DNA of 64,000 nucleotides, from assembly GCA_024640765.1 (NCBI GenBank), contig JAHEEK010000009.1:26160-90159 (forward strand). The letters run 5' to 3'. The notes beneath the pieces are model-generated. The model saw only the letters and a program-made list of their open reading frames with translations. It was not told the DNA's origin and did no database searches. Numbering within the stretch: the stretch's first letter is position 1; each line of letters starts with the position of its first letter. Position numbers and translations under genes: made by a program. Origin of the DNA: Nereida sp024640765. GTDB taxonomy: Bacteria; Pseudomonadota; Alphaproteobacteria; Rhodobacterales; Rhodobacteraceae. Below are positions 43,034 to 51,963 of this stretch, in pieces.

Positions 43034-43085
43034 TGGTGCCCGGGGGCGGAATTGGAACCACTGACACGAGAATTTTCAATGGAGA
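43034..43085 (-). pseudogene. tRNA-Phe 3'-half fragment (fossil attachment site)
   Basis: On the minus strand the sequence runs from an anticodon-loop-like TTGAAAAT through GTGTCAGTGGTTCCAATTCC and CCCGGGCACCA. Compared with a normal tRNA-Phe(GAA) 3' half it has the correct order and acceptor end with CCA but a damaged T arm (GTTCC for GTTCG, one extra base), and no 5' half. Such 3' ends are left by integrative elements that recombine into tRNA genes. Confidence 0.65.
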
Positions 43086-43145
43086 AGGTCTAAATTACAC
43101 ATTTATAATCAATGGTTTGCATGGTGATATTTTTGGTGTGAGTAT

Positions 43146-43169
43146 AAGTGTGTTTTTGGTGTCATTTTA
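43146..43169 (+). repeat. direct repeat B near the fossil attachment site
   Basis: AAGTGTGTTTTTGGTGTCAT followed by TTTA, similar to 42952-42975. It lies ~60 bp from the tRNA-like fragment, on the other side from repeat A. Confidence 0.5.
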
Positions 43170-43235
43170 AGGGCAGGGCGGAAACGCTGTGTTGAACACT
43201 TTGATTGCTTCCTGTGTAAAATGCAGCATCTCACG

Positions 43236-43637
43236 TCAAGCGCTTGATACATTAAGCTCAGCATCTTCAAGAACTTTACGAGCAACACGAAAGCACTCTA
43301 GCGCTTGGGGGACCCCACAGTATATTCCGACAACATGAATAATGGCGCGGATTTCGTCTTGCGTCACACCATTATTAATAGCGCCACGGCAATGGATTTC
43401 CCACTCGTGCATTTTGCCCAAGGCCCCAATCATCGACAGGTTCATCATCGATCTGGTTTTAGCATCGATCACGTCATCGCCCCAGCCAAAGCCCCAGCAC
43501 CACGCTGTCATTGCTTCTTGGAACGGGCGGGTAAAATCATCTGCCGCCGCGAGGTTCTTTTCAACGTATTCTGCACCAAGCGTAGATTTGCGTTGCTCTA
43601 AGCCCTTGAGAAACAGGTCTTCATCAAATGTGCTCAT
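43236..43637 (-). CDS. carboxymuconolactone decarboxylase-family protein, copy 2
   Basis: 133-residue AhpD/CMD-fold protein, the likely parent of the copy at 23193-23594 (9 differences). It follows the complete aldehyde dehydrogenase gene with only 3 bp between stop and start, so the two are co-expressed. The conserved segment is HEWEIHCRGAINNGVTQDEI. Despite the family name, many members are not decarboxylases; here a role in handling the product of the aldehyde dehydrogenase or an associated peroxide is open. Confidence 0.87.
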   Translation of the reverse strand: MSTFDEDLFLKGLEQRKSTLGAEYVEKNLAAADDFTRPFQEAMTAWCWGFGWGDDVIDAKTRSMMNLSMIGALGKMHEWEIHCRGAINNGVTQDEIRAIIHVVGIYCGVPQALECFRVARKVLEDAELNVSSA

Positions 43638-43640
43638 GTC

Positions 43641-45086
43641 TTAGTCCTTCAGTCTGATTGCGACGTTTTTCGTCTGCACGTAGTTCCACAATGCCTCACG
43701 GCCCTTTTCGCGCCCGTAGCCCGATTTGCCGTAGCCACCAAATGGCGTTTCAACCCCGCCTGCGTACCATTCATTTACAAAGACCTGCCCCGCACGCAGT
43801 TGCCGTGCAGCCCGCGTTGCCCGATCCAGATTGCTGGTAAAGACGCCGCCAACCAACCCGTATGGTGTGCCGTTGGCAATTTTGATGGCCTCGTCGTCGG
43901 TTGAGAATTTCAGGACAGACAGAACTGGCCCGAATACTTCCTCATTGGCGATGGTCATATCAGGCGTGACGTCCGTCAAGATGGTTGGTTCAATGAATGC
44001 GCCGGGGATGTTCATTTTGCGCCCGCCCGTTGCGACAGTAGCTCCTTGCACTTCGGCATTGCTTACCATTTTTGCGGCACGGTCGCGCTGACCTTCGGAT
44101 ACCATTGCGCCCATTGTCGGCCCGAATTCAGGCTGCTCGACACCCGGTTTCACGGTCAATGATTGTGCGACGCCAACCATGCGATCGACTAGCGCGTCAT
44201 GCACGCTGTCATGGACAATCACGCGGCTCATCGCAGAGCAGACCTGACCTGCATTGAAGTAAATGCCCCAACGTACATCATTCTCAAACGCTGCGAGGTC
44301 GGCGTCATCATGGACGATGGCCGCGGATTTTCCGCCAAGCTCTAGCACACATGGTACGACATTTTGGGCGGCGGCCGTGGCAATGGCGATCCCTGTTGGC
44401 ACGGACCCCGTAAAGACGATTTGGTTTACATGCGGGTGCTCCGACAGGGCGGCACCAGCGACGTGACCCAAACCGCACAGGATGTTCACCGCACCTTTGG
44501 GCAGCCCCACAGACTCGGCCGCATGGGCGAACCAAGCGTTGCTCAGCGGAGTTAGCTCTGGTGTTTTGATGACACAAGTGTTGCCAGTTGCCAGTGCGGC
44601 AGACAGCGAACGGGCGGTCATTTCAACGGGGTAATTCCACGGAATGATCTGGGCTGAGACGCCAAAGGGTTCATACGTTGTGAAATCAAAGTAGTCTTTA
44701 CCAAGCGGGATAGAACGGCCTTCGACTGTCTCAGCCTGATTGCCATAGTATTCGAAATACCGCGCAGCGCCTTCGACTTCGATCCGCGCCTCCCAAAGCG
44801 GTTTGCCCTGTTCCAATGTCAGAACCTGCGCAAGCTCGTCCATATGATCGAGCAGATAACGCCCCATCGCTTGCACCATGCGCCCGCGTTCAACGGGGCG
44901 CAGGTCAGACAAAGCTCCAGATTGATGCACACGCTGTGCCACCATGACCGCACGGTCCACGTCGCCTGCATCAGCAAGAGCTTGTTCCGCCAGCTTTTCG
45001 CCTGTGCCGGGATTGATCACATCGATGCGCCCCGCGCGTCCGTCGACCCACGCGCCATTAATGTAGTTTTGCCAATAGGTCTTCAT
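43641..45086 (-). CDS. NAD-dependent aldehyde dehydrogenase (betaine-aldehyde type)
   Basis: 481-residue aldehyde dehydrogenase of the broad betaine-aldehyde/succinate-semialdehyde group. The glutamate is in VLELGGKSAAIV, the nucleophilic cysteine in FNAGQVCSAMSRVIVH and the C-terminal signature is PFGGYGKSGYGREKG. It starts at 45086 and is directly followed by the CMD-family gene. It is separated by ~225 bp from the Rieske oxygenase gene, which is on the same strand, so it may share its regulation. The actual aldehyde is not evident; one released by N-demethylation or side-chain removal is plausible. Confidence 0.9.
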   Translation of the reverse strand: MKTYWQNYINGAWVDGRAGRIDVINPGTGEKLAEQALADAGDVDRAVMVAQRVHQSGALSDLRPVERGRMVQAMGRYLLDHMDELAQVLTLEQGKPLWEARIEVEGAARYFEYYGNQAETVEGRSIPLGKDYFDFTTYEPFGVSAQIIPWNYPVEMTARSLSAALATGNTCVIKTPELTPLSNAWFAHAAESVGLPKGAVNILCGLGHVAGAALSEHPHVNQIVFTGSVPTGIAIATAAAQNVVPCVLELGGKSAAIVHDDADLAAFENDVRWGIYFNAGQVCSAMSRVIVHDSVHDALVDRMVGVAQSLTVKPGVEQPEFGPTMGAMVSEGQRDRAAKMVSNAEVQGATVATGGRKMNIPGAFIEPTILTDVTPDMTIANEEVFGPVLSVLKFSTDDEAIKIANGTPYGLVGGVFTSNLDRATRAARQLRAGQVFVNEWYAGGVETPFGGYGKSGYGREKGREALWNYVQTKNVAIRLKD

Positions 45087-45312
45087 GCTAGTTTAATCCG
45101 ATGCTGAAAAAAGGTCATTGTAATGAGGCTTCATCCGCTTGTGCAGATGGCGCACTTACTCGGGGACATCCTAAGTTCGACATAGGAACGTACCTGTGGC
45201 GGCAGGGCCCGTCGATTGTGCGAGGTTTGCATGAAACCGCCCACCATTCCAGCAGCAATGCGCGGATCGGTTACTGCTCGGTTGCCAAGATATGGCCGCT
45301 GGCATTGCCAAA

Positions 45313-46392
45313 TCAGCCATCAATCGCCTCTTTCATCCACCGTTGCAGATGCATGACGGGGTGTTCTGAATTCACGCCGCCCTTGGGGTCAAGGACCAGC
45401 GGACCGGGCTTATAACCGCGCGATCCAAGCCCTCGTTGCACAGACTCAACCAGATGAATATCCTCTTCAACGGTTGTCTCGCGGTCTTGCACGGCCAGTT
45501 GTCGCACCTTGTCGTCCTCGACACCGCCAACAGAATACCACCCGCGCCAGACCACCACATGATCGGCATCAATCGCGCGCCAGTGATAGGTGTTCAGCAC
45601 ATTGCCAGGATAGACTTGGAACGAGAACATCGGCCAGAGGAACCAGCTGGAATATTCATACTGATGCGCAAACCCTGAGTGTACATCATAGGTCATGTCC
45701 TCAAGGCTTTGGCATTCGGTTGTGTGCCGCAAACACTTGCCTTGCGGCTGGATGTCATAGGTCTCAGGCTTGACCACACCGTTTGCAAAGGTCGGGTGGT
45801 TCAGCGAACAATGATAGCATTCTGAATAGTTTTCGACCGAGACTTTCCAGTTGCAATTCTCGGGTATTTCGACCCATTCCAGCGGTTTCAACTCGGCCCA
45901 GTTTGGCACCCATTCTTCCAACTCAGCCCGTGCGTTCGGGAACCAGTCTTCCATCGGGGCCGCATCTGGGTCGAGATTCACAAAAACAAACCCCACGAAC
46001 TCTTCGGCGCGGACTTCCGTCAGGCAAATGCGAGATTTATCAAACCCTTCAACAGCTTTGATATTGGGCCCCGCGCGCAACTCACCGGTGAGCTCGTAGG
46101 TCCACGCGTGATAGGGGCAGACCACAACGCGGGTAGTCCCTGTGCCACTGACCAGTTGGTGCGCGCGATGCTGGCACACATTGTAGAACACGCGAATTTT
46201 GTTGTCGCGCCCACGGATCGCAAACAGGCTTTCGCCTGCAATTTCAAACGTGGCGTAGTCGCCTGCTTTTGCCAGTTCTGATGCATGGCACCCAAACTGC
46301 CATGTCTGCGCAAGAAGGCCTGCATTCTCGACCTCAAAAACTTGACGGTCGGTGTAGTACCGCGCGGCCAATGATCTAATCGGTTCGGTCAT
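45313..46392 (-). CDS. Rieske non-heme iron oxygenase (betaine demethylase/carnitine oxygenase-like)
   Basis: 359-residue oxygenase subunit. The Rieske [2Fe-2S] ligands are in VCQHRAHQL and CPYHAWTYEL (C-x-H and C-x2-H), and the mononuclear iron histidines lie in SVENYSECYHCSLNHPTF. The ECYHC context is shared with glycine-betaine monooxygenase GbcA and carnitine oxygenase CntA/YeaW, so the substrate is likely a quaternary ammonium compound whose methyl group or side chain is oxidised. No ferredoxin-reductase gene lies next to it, so electrons must come from elsewhere. It overlaps the RpiR regulator gene by 4 bp. Confidence 0.9.
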   Translation of the reverse strand: MTEPIRSLAARYYTDRQVFEVENAGLLAQTWQFGCHASELAKAGDYATFEIAGESLFAIRGRDNKIRVFYNVCQHRAHQLVSGTGTTRVVVCPYHAWTYELTGELRAGPNIKAVEGFDKSRICLTEVRAEEFVGFVFVNLDPDAAPMEDWFPNARAELEEWVPNWAELKPLEWVEIPENCNWKVSVENYSECYHCSLNHPTFANGVVKPETYDIQPQGKCLRHTTECQSLEDMTYDVHSGFAHQYEYSSWFLWPMFSFQVYPGNVLNTYHWRAIDADHVVVWRGWYSVGGVEDDKVRQLAVQDRETTVEEDIHLVESVQRGLGSRGYKPGPLVLDPKGGVNSEHPVMHLQRWMKEAIDG

Positions 46393-47276
46393 GTGTCCTC
46401 TTGATGATAAAGGCCAAGTTGATGGCGGCGCTTGTGGAAGGTCTCGACCCGTTTGGGGATTTCGTCGCTGGCCACCGCGATGACAAAAGACAAAAGCGTC
46501 TCTAACGAAGCGATGATACTCACCGACGACGGGAAGAACTGTGGTGTTTCAACAGAAACAACAAAGGCATGGTCCGCCATGCGGATGATCGGACTGGCAG
46601 GGCTGTCAGACAAGGCCACGATCGTCATACCTTGCTCTTTCGCTATTGAGACGGCCTCGACGACTTCGGACCGATAGGGCTTGCAGGTGACCGCAATCAG
46701 AATGTCGTTGTCATCAGCCCAAGCGAGGTCATCAACTGGCGTAGAACCAGGCCGTGGTATCGCGTGAAATTCTGTCATGCCTGTCGAGGCCAAATAAGTG
46801 AAATTGCGCGCGACTGAGTTGTTGACCCCAACACCCAACGTAAAAACCCGACGTGCTTTCCAAATCGCTTCGGCTGCGGCTTTCATCTCATCGGTGGAAA
46901 TGCCTGCGAAGGTTTCCTCGATATTGGTTATCACATCGCGCACCATATCTGCGTAGAGACCACCCAAATCGCCCGATTTCGAAATGTCCTGCAACCACCG
47001 CGCGCGGTCAGGGAAATCTGCGGCACCGTTGCGAATGGCGTCCCGAAAGGGTTCGCGAAAGTCCTCATAGCCTTCAAAGCCAACTTGCCGCGCCATTCGG
47101 ACAACTGTGTTTGGCTTCACATTCGCGGCTTGCGCAATTTCACGCACGGTAGACACCCCCACATCGCGCGGGTTTTCCAACACGTATGTCGCGGCCTTGC
47201 GGGCCTCTGGTGTCAGCTCTGACAACTCGCCCGCGAGGCGGTCCAGGATCGTATTTGATACATATGTCCCATTCAT
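46389..47276 (-). CDS. MurR/RpiR-family transcriptional regulator
   Basis: 295-residue regulator. The N-terminal helix-turn-helix is REIAQAANVKPNTVVRMARQ, residues ~45-65, and a SIS sugar-phosphate-type domain follows (GVGVNNSVARNFTYLAS; TCKPYRSEVVEAVSIAKEQG). The start at 47276 (MNGTYVSNTILDRLAGELSE) is preferred over a longer reading that runs across the divergent promoter. It is coupled to the Rieske gene and divergent from the FAD/GcvT operon with only 60 bp between, so it probably controls both directions. RpiR members often regulate amino-acid or betaine catabolism in roseobacters. Confidence 0.9.
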   Translation of the reverse strand: MNGTYVSNTILDRLAGELSELTPEARKAATYVLENPRDVGVSTVREIAQAANVKPNTVVRMARQVGFEGYEDFREPFRDAIRNGAADFPDRARWLQDISKSGDLGGLYADMVRDVITNIEETFAGISTDEMKAAAEAIWKARRVFTLGVGVNNSVARNFTYLASTGMTEFHAIPRPGSTPVDDLAWADDNDILIAVTCKPYRSEVVEAVSIAKEQGMTIVALSDSPASPIIRMADHAFVVSVETPQFFPSSVSIIASLETLLSFVIAVASDEIPKRVETFHKRRHQLGLYHQEDT

Positions 47277-47336
47277 GATTGACGATGGTACTTTTGTTCG
47301 CTTAGCCTGTCCACAGAAAATACGATTCAAAAAGGA

Positions 47337-49781
47337 ATGTTTCCCGTGGCCACTGAATTTCCAAACACCGCACGCGTTGTCATCGTTGGGGGCGGCGTTA
47401 TGGGTGTCGGACTTGCGTACCATCTCGGCCATGAGGGCTGGGGCGATGATACTGTCCTACTCGAAAAAGCAGAGCTGACATCAGGCAGCACATGGCACGC
47501 CGCGGGGCAGATTACGCATTCGACCAGCAGTTTTGGTTTGGGCAAATGCGTCGATTATAACATCGGCCTGTATTCTGGCGGACTAGAGGCCGAAACTGGC
47601 CAGCCTGTCACTTGGCACGGTTGCGGTTCCTTCCGACTGGCCTACACCGAGGACGAGATGGACTGGCTGCGCCATACACTGTCCGTGGGTCGCTCGCTCG
47701 GCTTCAACATCGAATTGGTCGGGCTTGAAAAGGTGGCTGAGCTACATCCGTTCTATAACCTCGAGGGTGTTCTGGGCGCGCTTTACACGCCTGATGATGG
47801 CCATGTCGATCCAACCAATGTGACGATGGCGATGGCAGCTGGCGCGCGTCAAAAGGGTGTCAAAATCATCCGCCAGTGTCGCGCGACAAACATAACTCAA
47901 TTACCTTCGGGTGAATGGCAGGTCGAGACGGACAAGGGCACGATCGCCTGTGAACACGTCGTCAACGCGGGCGGCACCTATGCGCGCCAAATGGGCGAAT
48001 GGTCTGGGCTGCAACTGCCCATGACGTCGATGACGCACCATTATTTTGTGACCGAGCCGGTGCCGGAGTTTGAGGCGTTGGACACGGAACTTCCTGTCAT
48101 CCGCGATGACAAAAAGGTGTCGGGCTACATCCGTATGGAGCAAAAGCGTGGGCTAATTGGGATCTATGAAAAAGAGAACCCGAACTCCGTCTGGCACGAC
48201 CATTGCCCTTGGGACTACGAAAACTGGCTGTTCGACGCGGATTACGACCGCGTCATGCCTTACCTTGAGGAATCCCTGAACCGCATGCCCATCTTTGCGG
48301 AGTTGGGCATCCAGCGCGAAGTACACGGCGCGATCAGCCACCCGCCTGATGGCAACCCACTGATCGGTCCCGCTCCGGGCGTGCGCAATTACTGGTGTTG
48401 CTGTGGGACGCAAATCGGTATCGGCTGGGGGCCGGGCCTGACGCGCGAATTGGCGCGGTGGATGGTGCACGGTGCAGCGGATATTTCGATGCGCGACTAT
48501 GATCCGCGCCGCTTTGGCAGCTACGCTACCAAAGACTGGCAGGTAGTGAAAGCCGAAGAAGACTACTGCCTGCGCCATGAAATACCGTTTCCGCACTTCA
48601 ACCGTTTGGCAGGGCGGCCGATCAAGCCATCGCCACTATACGAGCTGTTGAAATCCAAAGGTGCTGTGCACGAGGAAGTCTACGGGTTCGAGCGCCCTCG
48701 GTTCTTTGTCAAAGGCATTGCGCAGGAAGATCACTATTCCTTTAATCGTACACCGATCGACGACATGGTCGCGACTGAGGTGAAAGCAGTGCGCGACAGA
48801 GTCGGCATCATGGATGTCACCGCGTTCACCAAGGTCCTCGTCAAGGGCCCCGATGCCTATACCTTGCTGGACCGTCTCACGGCGAACCGGATGCCGCAGA
48901 AAGTTGGCTCCATTACGCTGACGCACATGCTCAATCGGGCTGGACGGATCGAGTTGGAAACAACGATTGTGCGTATGGCTGATGACCAGTTTTATTTGGT
49001 CTGTGCTGCCTTCTTTGAACAGCGACTGCTGGATCATTTGGCACAACATCGCGAAGCGGAAGATGTGACAATTTCCGCATTGTCATCCGATTGGTCCGCC
49101 CTGTCACTCAATGGCCCGAAGGCACGGGATGTTCTGGCCGCCTGCTCGGATGCTGACCTATCAAACGCTGGGTTTCGGTGGCTATCTGCCCAGAAAATCA
49201 CGGTTGCAGGTCACTACATCTGGGCCTTCCGCATGTCCTATGCTGGTGAATTGGGCTGGGAATTACACATGCCACATGCCGCCTGTCTGGATGTCTACAA
49301 CGCCTTGTGGGCCGAGGGCGAGGCGCATGGCATCGCTGACTATGGCTCATTCGCGATGAATGCGATGCGGATGGAAAAGGGCTTTAAGGGTGCGGGCGAG
49401 CTGACCAACGAAGTGACATTGGCCGAGGCGGATGTGCTGCGCTTCGCCCGCACGGACAAAGACTATCTGGGCCGTGATAAGACGTTGGCCACTGATCTGA
49501 AATGGGTCTGCGCCTACCTTGAAATTGAGCCCAACGGCAAAGCGGATGGTCATGGCGGCGAAGCCGTGATGCTAAATGGTAAGGTCGTAGGGTCAACCGC
49601 ATCTGTAGCTTACGGTCCCACAGTCGACAAAATTCTGGCCTTCGCATATATCAAACCCGAGGCGGCTATTCCCGACATAACAGTGTCGGTGGTGATTCAC
49701 GGAGCACCAAGAGCCGCGCGCGTTTTGGGCACGCCCGCCTATGATCCTGACAGCCTAAAACCGCGAATGGATTTGGCATGA
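47337..49781 (+). CDS. FAD-dependent demethylating dehydrogenase with GcvT domain (dimethylglycine/sarcosine dehydrogenase-like)
   Basis: 814 residues. The N-terminal ~400 residues are a DAO-type FAD domain: dinucleotide motif VVIVGGGVMGVGLAYHLG, and SGSTWHAAGQITH, whose histidine is the covalent FAD site in the family. From about residue 430 a tetrahydrofolate-binding GcvT-like region follows (DVTAFTKVLVKGPDAYTLLD; YAGELGWELHMP). Such enzymes oxidise an N-methyl group and transfer the one-carbon unit to tetrahydrofolate. It heads an operon of at least six overlapping genes. The substrate is probably an N-methylated amino acid produced by the Rieske enzyme. Confidence 0.9.
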   Translation: MFPVATEFPNTARVVIVGGGVMGVGLAYHLGHEGWGDDTVLLEKAELTSGSTWHAAGQITHSTSSFGLGKCVDYNIGLYSGGLEAETGQPVTWHGCGSFRLAYTEDEMDWLRHTLSVGRSLGFNIELVGLEKVAELHPFYNLEGVLGALYTPDDGHVDPTNVTMAMAAGARQKGVKIIRQCRATNITQLPSGEWQVETDKGTIACEHVVNAGGTYARQMGEWSGLQLPMTSMTHHYFVTEPVPEFEALDTELPVIRDDKKVSGYIRMEQKRGLIGIYEKENPNSVWHDHCPWDYENWLFDADYDRVMPYLEESLNRMPIFAELGIQREVHGAISHPPDGNPLIGPAPGVRNYWCCCGTQIGIGWGPGLTRELARWMVHGAADISMRDYDPRRFGSYATKDWQVVKAEEDYCLRHEIPFPHFNRLAGRPIKPSPLYELLKSKGAVHEEVYGFERPRFFVKGIAQEDHYSFNRTPIDDMVATEVKAVRDRVGIMDVTAFTKVLVKGPDAYTLLDRLTANRMPQKVGSITLTHMLNRAGRIELETTIVRMADDQFYLVCAAFFEQRLLDHLAQHREAEDVTISALSSDWSALSLNGPKARDVLAACSDADLSNAGFRWLSAQKITVAGHYIWAFRMSYAGELGWELHMPHAACLDVYNALWAEGEAHGIADYGSFAMNAMRMEKGFKGAGELTNEVTLAEADVLRFARTDKDYLGRDKTLATDLKWVCAYLEIEPNGKADGHGGEAVMLNGKVVGSTASVAYGPTVDKILAFAYIKPEAAIPDITVSVVIHGAPRAARVLGTPAYDPDSLKPRMDLA

Positions 49782-50860
49782 CCCTCGCCAAAACAATGCG
49801 CGCGATGGTCACGATGGGGCATGGCGATCTCGACCAAATGGTACTGCACACCGACTGGCCGCGCCCTGACCCTGCCGCTGGCGAAGTCTTGATCCGCGTT
49901 GGTGCCTGCGGGTTGAACAATACGGACGTGAACACGCGGTCGGGCTGGTATTCCAAAACCGTGACCGACGCCACAACTGGCAGTGCGTTCCAAGAAGTGG
50001 GCGAGGATGACCCCACTTGGGGCGGTGCGCCGATCATATTTCCGCGCATCCAAGGGGCCGATGTCTGCGGGGAAATCGTGGCTGTTGGTGCAGGCGTTGA
50101 CGCGGCGCGCATCGGTGAACGGGTGATCACAGACGGTTGGCTGCGCGATGTGAATGCTCCGACTGACATGAACAAAACGGGCTATTTTGGATCCGAGCGT
50201 GACGGCGGTTTTGCCGAATACACTACGACGCTTGCGGCAAGTGCGCTGGCAATCACTTCAGACTTGTCCGATGCTGAACTCGCCACCTTCTCGTGCTCAT
50301 ATTCCACTGCTGAGGGTATGCTGACCCGCGCGCAGGTGACATCGGCGGATACCGTTCTGGTCCCTGGTGCTTCGGGTGGTGTTGGTGGTGCTTTGGTGCA
50401 ATTGACCAAACGGCGCGGCGCGCGCGTGATAGCCATGGCGTCCGAGGCAAAGCACACGGAGGTATCGCAGCTAGGCCCTGATATGATCCTGCCCCGCGCG
50501 CCCAAAAACCTGCGCGCAGCGTTGGCCCATGAAAAGATTACCGTTGTTGCTGACGTGGTTGGAGGGCCGTACTGGCCCACCCTGATCGACGTTCTTGAAC
50601 GCGGCGGGCGCTACACATGCTCCGGCGCGATTGCGGGGCCGATGGTTGAGTTGGACCTGCGCACCTTTTATCTGCGCGATTTGACGTTCACGGGTTCGAC
50701 CGTGATCACGCCCGAGGTCATGCCCAACCTCATCCGCTACATCGAACAGGGCGAGATCAAGCCAGCCCTTGCCGCGACCTATTCCCTAGATCAACTCCGC
50801 GAGGCGCAGGCCGCTTTTATCGCAAAAACCCACACGGGCAACATTGTGGTTTGCCCATGA
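49778..50860 (+). CDS. zinc-type alcohol dehydrogenase/quinone reductase-family oxidoreductase
   Basis: 360-residue MDR-family oxidoreductase. The GroES-like N-terminal domain shows VLIRVGACGLNNTDVNTRSG and GADVCGEIVAVGAG; the NAD(P)-binding domain begins VLVPGASGGVGGALVQL. The cysteine/histidine set of zinc alcohol dehydrogenases is incomplete, so it may be a zinc-independent reductase. The frame starts 4 bp inside the preceding stop. Its role in the pathway is unclear; it may reduce or oxidise a carbonyl intermediate. Confidence 0.85.
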   Translation: MTLAKTMRAMVTMGHGDLDQMVLHTDWPRPDPAAGEVLIRVGACGLNNTDVNTRSGWYSKTVTDATTGSAFQEVGEDDPTWGGAPIIFPRIQGADVCGEIVAVGAGVDAARIGERVITDGWLRDVNAPTDMNKTGYFGSERDGGFAEYTTTLAASALAITSDLSDAELATFSCSYSTAEGMLTRAQVTSADTVLVPGASGGVGGALVQLTKRRGARVIAMASEAKHTEVSQLGPDMILPRAPKNLRAALAHEKITVVADVVGGPYWPTLIDVLERGGRYTCSGAIAGPMVELDLRTFYLRDLTFTGSTVITPEVMPNLIRYIEQGEIKPALAATYSLDQLREAQAAFIAKTHTGNIVVCP

Positions 50861-51963
50861 AAATCACCCGCATCCGTATTTACAAAACTGACCTCCCTTA
50901 TGTCGGGGGCGCGTATGTCTGGGGTGCGGGCAATGCGATTGAAACGGCGCGGGCCAGCGTGGTCGTAATTGACACCGATGCAGGCATCCAAGGTTGTGGC
51001 GAATTCACACCGTGTGGCGAAAACTACATGGTTGCCCACTCCGAAGGGGTCGAGGCCTTTGCCCGCCTCGCTGCGCCAAAACTGCTCGGCGAAGACCCTC
51101 GCCAAGTTGCGCGCATTGAGCAGCTCATGGATAACACCGTGCAAGGGCACGGGTATGCCAAAGCTCCGTTTGATGCAGCCTGCTGGGACATTCTGGGGCA
51201 AGCCTGCGATCAGCCCCTCTGGATGCTCTTGGGTGGCAAGCTGACCGATGGTGCGCCAATGTACCGCGTGGCCCCGCAAAAGGGCACGGATGAAACGCTC
51301 GCTGAAATGGAACGCTATCGCGGCGACGGGTACAAGCAATTCCAAATCAAAGTGGGCGGTGATTGGGTCGCAGATATCGACCGGATCATAGCAGGTGTCG
51401 GGCTGCTAAAATCGGGCGAAAAGGCGATGGCAGACGCAAATCAAGGATGGCGTGTGGACAATGCCATCCGCGTGGCCCGAGCGACGGCTAACCTCGACTA
51501 CATCCTCGAACAGCCCTGCCGCACCTATGAGGAATGCCAGCAAGTCCGGCGAATTGCCCAGCAACCCATGAAATTGGACGAATGCGTCACAGGCATGGCT
51601 GCGGCGCAGCGCATTGTTGCGGATCGTGGAGCGGAGATTTGCTGTCTGAAGCTTTCAAACCTTGGTGGAATTTCCAAGGCGCGGCGCGTGCGGGACTTCT
51701 TGGTCGACAACCGTATTCCTGTGGTCTCTGAGGATACATGGGGCGGTGAAATTACGACCGCCCTTGTCGCCCATTTCGCCGCATCTACCCCGCCTGAATA
51801 CCTGCAAAATACGACAGACCTTATGAACTATAACACGCGGTCAACTGGCATTGGCGGGGGAAGGTCAGAGGGCGGCAAACTATATGCACCAGATGCGCCG
51901 GGCCTCGGCGTGACGCCTGATTTTGAAAGCCTTGGCGCGCCCGTTTCGGAGTATACGTTATGA
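50857..51963 (+). CDS. enolase-superfamily enzyme (mandelate racemase/muconate lactonizing type), first of three
   Basis: 368 residues. The capping domain reads MKITRIRIYKTDLPYVGGAY; the barrel carries the acid/base lysines in KQFQIKVGGDW (second strand) and EICCLKLSNLGG (sixth strand), and metal ligands in MADANQGWR, ILEQPC and KLDECVTG. A lysine pair facing across the site is the arrangement of 1,1-proton-transfer epimerases and syn-dehydratases such as hydroxyproline-betaine 2-epimerase and cis-3-hydroxyproline dehydratase. It overlaps both neighbours by 4 bp. The substrate is inferred from context. Confidence 0.87.
   Translation: MKITRIRIYKTDLPYVGGAYVWGAGNAIETARASVVVIDTDAGIQGCGEFTPCGENYMVAHSEGVEAFARLAAPKLLGEDPRQVARIEQLMDNTVQGHGYAKAPFDAACWDILGQACDQPLWMLLGGKLTDGAPMYRVAPQKGTDETLAEMERYRGDGYKQFQIKVGGDWVADIDRIIAGVGLLKSGEKAMADANQGWRVDNAIRVARATANLDYILEQPCRTYEECQQVRRIAQQPMKLDECVTGMAAAQRIVADRGAEICCLKLSNLGGISKARRVRDFLVDNRIPVVSEDTWGGEITTALVAHFAASTPPEYLQNTTDLMNYNTRSTGIGGGRSEGGKLYAPDAPGLGVTPDFESLGAPVSEYTL

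Noticed and set aside
45101..45415. Plus-strand frame of 104 codons in the gap before the Rieske gene
   Set aside because: It overlaps the 3' end of the Rieske gene antisense and shows no domain; the gap is more likely promoter and leader sequence of the aldehyde dehydrogenase gene.
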